The translations under genes and the position numbers were made by a program. From an uncultured Eubacterium sp. (lineage in GTDB: Bacteria > Bacillota > Clostridia > Oscillospirales > Acutalibacteraceae), in assembly GCA_944385025.1 (NCBI GenBank), contig CALWVQ010000072.1, positions 1 through 32,820 of the forward strand: a stretch of DNA of 32,820 nt, read 5' to 3'. The notes beneath the pieces were generated by a model. The model did no database searches, had not been told where the DNA came from, and saw only the letters and a list, made by a program, of their open reading frames with translations. Position 1 is the first letter of the stretch; the number at the start of each line of letters is the position of its first letter. Positions 30,606 to 32,820 of the stretch are shown one piece after another.

Positions 30606-31151
30606 ATGGACTGGCTTGACGAGGTAAATGAAAAAATAAAAAGAAAAAACCAAATACTTTTTTCAAAGGACAGCCTTATTTTGCAGGAACTTGACTTGTT
30701 CATTATGAATCAAAGCAGAAAAGCCGTTACCCTTTGGGCTTTGAAACTGGCAGAGGAAACGGCTCTTTTACTTTCTGAAAAATATCCAAATGAAAAAAGA
30801 CCATATGAAGCATACAAATGGTCAAAAATGTGGGCGCAAGGCGAAATCAAAATGCCAATGGCTAAAAGAAAGATTTTAGACTGTCACGCTTTGGCAAAAG
30901 AGCTTGAAAACAAAGAGGACGGCGCTCTGTGCCACGCAGTAGGACAGTCTTGCTCTGTTGTTCACACGGTTAGGCACGCAATGGGATACCCTATATACGA
31001 ACTGACATCAATAGTTTACCGACTGGGTGCAGACAACTGTAAAGAAGCCGTTGAAAAAAGAGTAAACGAATACACAGAAAAGCTTTTGAAAATCAGTGAA
31101 AATCATTTGTTTGACAATATTAACTGGGCAGATTTTATAAATCAGAGGTGA
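30606..31151 (+). CDS. Imm5-like putative immunity protein
   Basis: This 181-residue, all-helical cytoplasmic protein resembles the Imm5 family predicted to protect against polymorphic toxins. Visible traits are the SRKAVTLWALKLAEE helix, the EKRPYEAYKWSKMWAQGE segment, MAKRKILDCHALAKE, and the paired-His helix HAVGQSCSVVHTVRHAMGY (H110, H120, H124). The family is often found away from any toxin, and its real role in many genomes is unclear. The start at 30606 has GAGGTG 5 bases upstream. The frame is open back to a GTG at 30564, but that overlaps the promoter. The next gene, a secreted metallopeptidase-like lipoprotein, starts 6 bp after the stop, so the two form an operon. Confidence 0.78.
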   Translation: MDWLDEVNEKIKRKNQILFSKDSLILQELDLFIMNQSRKAVTLWALKLAEETALLLSEKYPNEKRPYEAYKWSKMWAQGEIKMPMAKRKILDCHALAKELENKEDGALCHAVGQSCSVVHTVRHAMGYPIYELTSIVYRLGADNCKEAVEKRVNEYTEKLLKISENHLFDNINWADFINQR

Positions 31152-31157
31152 ATCACT

Positions 31158-32753
31158 ATGAAAAAAATCATTTGTATTTTGCTATGTGTTTTAAATATCT
31201 TTTTATTTTCAGCCTGTTTCGGAAATTTAAATAACAGCGAAACAATAAGCAATCAGGAATCGTTAAAGGCCGTAGATTTAAAACCTTTGGGCGATATTTC
31301 ACTTATGAGTTATGATACCGACGGAAGATATATTGCCCTGCTTTACTATCCTGCGGTTTTGTCCGATGAAGAAGAGCAAATCGACACATTCCTTTCGCTA
31401 TATGATATGAAAAAAGACAAATTTATCGGTAAAACTCAGGTTCTTGGAGAATCGTACAGGGTTATGATTGAAGAAAACGCCGTTAAGGTTTGGTACACAG
31501 TGGAAATTGACGATGAAAATTACAGTTACGACAACTATTTTGAATATGATTTAAAATTAAACGAAACAGAAAGCGATAAACAGGAAATATCAGACGGATA
31601 TGAAAAAGCCGAAAACATTGACACAATTGACGTTAGCCGATTTTCCTGCAACGATTCCTACGCTTCTCTTACTCATTACATCTACGCAAATATAACGGTA
31701 TTTTATCAAGACCCGAAAACATATTATATTGAAACAAAGCAGTATAACAGCGATAATCAATCGTCATACCCATTAGCCTCATATGATAAAACAGTACTGA
31801 AAAAGACGGACAGCGCTGAAAGCCAGTACATTACAACTCTAAGTGTATGTGACTATGAAAATAGAAAAGCAGTAAATGAGCTTGAATTTGACGGGACTGA
31901 AAATAAAAGGGTTATTTCTGCATCAATAATTGACGGCAACGGCGTTTGTTTTGACACTTACTGCGATGAAACAGGCTTTTCTGACGCTGTATACTACTGG
32001 AATTACAGGGAAAGCCCTATTAATCGAGATTTTAAATTAGAAATTATTAATGATGATGATTTTGATGAAAAATCGGCGGAAATTGAAAACAGCATTAACG
32101 ACGTTTATTCAATTAATGTAGAAGTTAATCCTGATTTCCACGAAATATGGTGGAACGATTTAAAAAATGCCGATTATCTGCTTTGCTTATACGACTTAAA
32201 ATACTGCCTGTCAACTCTGCCCAAAGAGTTTTACAGCGAACTAATGTGCAGTGATTTGGAAAATCCCATAACGTCATTCCAAAAGATGAATATTTTTGTT
32301 GTAGGCGAACTTGCCGAAATGAAAAATGCTGATGCTTATTCCTTTAATGAAAACGATAATTTATATATGGTTTTTGACAGCAGTTGTTTTTCTGTATCTA
32401 ATTTTTACCATGAGATTATGCACAGTGCAGTATACCGCATTTGGAATTATGAATACAATTTTGAAGAAAACTGGGAAAAACTGAATCCTGACAATTTCCA
32501 GTATGACGATAATTACACAGACGTTTATTTTAGCAACTCAGAATACGAAAACTGTTTTGCAAGGGATTATTCTGTAAAAGACTGCTCTGAGGACATTGCC
32601 ACAACTTTTGAGATGGTTCTTTCGGCAAAACAGCAAAATCAGGAAAAAAGCTGGAGAGATAAAGAAATTTTAAATAAAAAAGTTGAATATTTAAATACCG
32701 TTTTAGGCAAATCCTACCCTTCCTTAACAGAATTGATGTCTGAGGCTATATAG
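31158..32753 (+). CDS. Lipoprotein with a C-terminal HExxH zinc metallopeptidase-like domain
   Basis: This 531-residue surface lipoprotein has a signal ending in LFSAC (anchor Cys20). Residues 40 to about 300 look like a beta-rich region with repeated short blades (LYDMKKDKFIG, YFEYDLKLNE). The C-terminal part carries HEIMH (H418, E419, H422), preceded by NLYMVFDSSCFSVSNFY. SEDIATTFE (E478, E485) comes about 55 residues later and resembles the third-ligand helix of several secreted zinc peptidases. No exact family is recognised. AGAGGTGA precedes the ATG. It is cotranscribed with the Imm5-like gene. It ends with TAG, the only TAG among the intact genes here, and a strong terminator follows. 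Confidence 0.75.
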   Translation: MKKIICILLCVLNIFLFSACFGNLNNSETISNQESLKAVDLKPLGDISLMSYDTDGRYIALLYYPAVLSDEEEQIDTFLSLYDMKKDKFIGKTQVLGESYRVMIEENAVKVWYTVEIDDENYSYDNYFEYDLKLNETESDKQEISDGYEKAENIDTIDVSRFSCNDSYASLTHYIYANITVFYQDPKTYYIETKQYNSDNQSSYPLASYDKTVLKKTDSAESQYITTLSVCDYENRKAVNELEFDGTENKRVISASIIDGNGVCFDTYCDETGFSDAVYYWNYRESPINRDFKLEIINDDDFDEKSAEIENSINDVYSINVEVNPDFHEIWWNDLKNADYLLCLYDLKYCLSTLPKEFYSELMCSDLENPITSFQKMNIFVVGELAEMKNADAYSFNENDNLYMVFDSSCFSVSNFYHEIMHSAVYRIWNYEYNFEENWEKLNPDNFQYDDNYTDVYFSNSEYENCFARDYSVKDCSEDIATTFEMVLSAKQQNQEKSWRDKEILNKKVEYLNTVLGKSYPSLTELMSEAI

Positions 32754-32769
32754 AACATATTTAAATCAA

Positions 32770-32805
32770 AAAGAGTCAGCTTTAAACAGCTGACTCTTTT
32801 TTTGT
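32770..32805 (+). terminator. Terminator after the metallopeptidase lipoprotein gene
   Basis: A perfect 12-bp stem (32770-32781 with 32788-32799, loop TTAAAC) is followed by a run of T. On the minus strand the same bases could encode the end of a convergent gene. Confidence 0.9.
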
Positions 32806-32820
32806 TCTGCCGTAAAGGCA
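32782..32820 (-). CDS. Possible C-terminal end of a minus-strand gene (partial)
   Basis: The minus strand is open from the window edge to a TAA at 32784-32782 and encodes CLYGRTKKESAV. The stop falls inside the terminator hairpin, as it does for the AraC gene ending at 24663. Twelve codons are too few to identify a family, and the frame could be open by chance. Confidence 0.25.
   Translation of the reverse strand, partial: CLYGRTKKESAV

Noticed and set aside
30492..30653. N-terminal extension of the aldo/keto reductase back to 30653
   Set aside because: The extra 54 codons are unlike the family, cover the promoter and operator, and run antisense into the Imm5-like gene. ATG 30491 has a proper ribosome binding site.
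1..32820. CRISPR arrays, tRNA or rRNA genes, insertion sequences, phage genes
   Set aside because: No regularly spaced short repeats, cloverleaf-like segments, transposase or phage-type proteins were seen on either strand. No gene-free stretch exceeds about 200 bp.

Overview
The window looks like part of the chromosome of a low-GC, Gram-positive, glycan-degrading anaerobe, most likely a gut-type member of the Clostridia (Ruminococcaceae/Oscillospiraceae-like). The basis is an A+T-rich composition, strong AGGAGG-type ribosome binding sites, TTGACA/TATAAT-like promoters, lipoprotein signals, and many carbohydrate-active enzymes with AraC regulators and GPH-type sugar symporters. There is no rRNA, tRNA or other phylogenetic marker, so the taxonomy is inference. 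I see no mobile element, phage gene or CRISPR array.

The genes form short one- or two-gene units on alternating strands, mostly separated by clear hairpin terminators. From left to right they are: the end of a possible glycosyltransferase with GtrA (+); a GH95 fucosidase-family lipoprotein (-); a short AraC-like regulator (+); a GPH symporter with a long coiled-coil tail and a GH2 beta-mannosidase (+); a giant 2.6-kilo-residue surface protein and a translationally coupled secreted partner (-); an OmpR-type response regulator and histidine kinase (+); a GH43 enzyme and a secreted metallo-beta-lactamase-fold protein (-); a metallophosphoesterase and a second GPH symporter (+); an AraC-family regulator interrupted near its start by an in-frame TAG (-); a GH2 beta-galactosidase-type enzyme and an APH-fold kinase (+); an aldo-keto reductase and a small membrane protein (-); and an Imm5-like protein with an HExxH metallopeptidase lipoprotein (+). 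The right edge may hold the last codons of another minus-strand gene.

Most units fit one theme, taking up and breaking down plant or host glycans. Fucosides, beta-mannosides, beta-galactosides and arabinosides or xylosides are the likely substrate classes. The GPH symporters would import oligosaccharides, cytoplasmic GH2 enzymes would split them, and the kinase would trap a product. AraC regulators sit beside the GH95 and GH2 genes, as is usual for locally controlled sugar operons.

The most unusual part is 10064-18000 and its flank. It encodes an envelope-anchored protein built from two N-terminal modules and four divergent repeats of about 400 residues, ahead of one C-terminal membrane span, plus a coupled signal-anchored partner. 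I recognise no known family in either. A divergent two-component system sits beside them, and its promoter carries a perfect 9-bp direct repeat at 11-bp spacing, the geometry expected for an OmpR/PhoB-type site. Together these genes are the best candidate here for an undescribed surface system. Other points worth attention are the TAG codon in the second AraC gene, the AraC-like protein that ends after half a DNA-binding domain, the coiled-coil tail on the symporter, and the Imm5-like/metallopeptidase pair.
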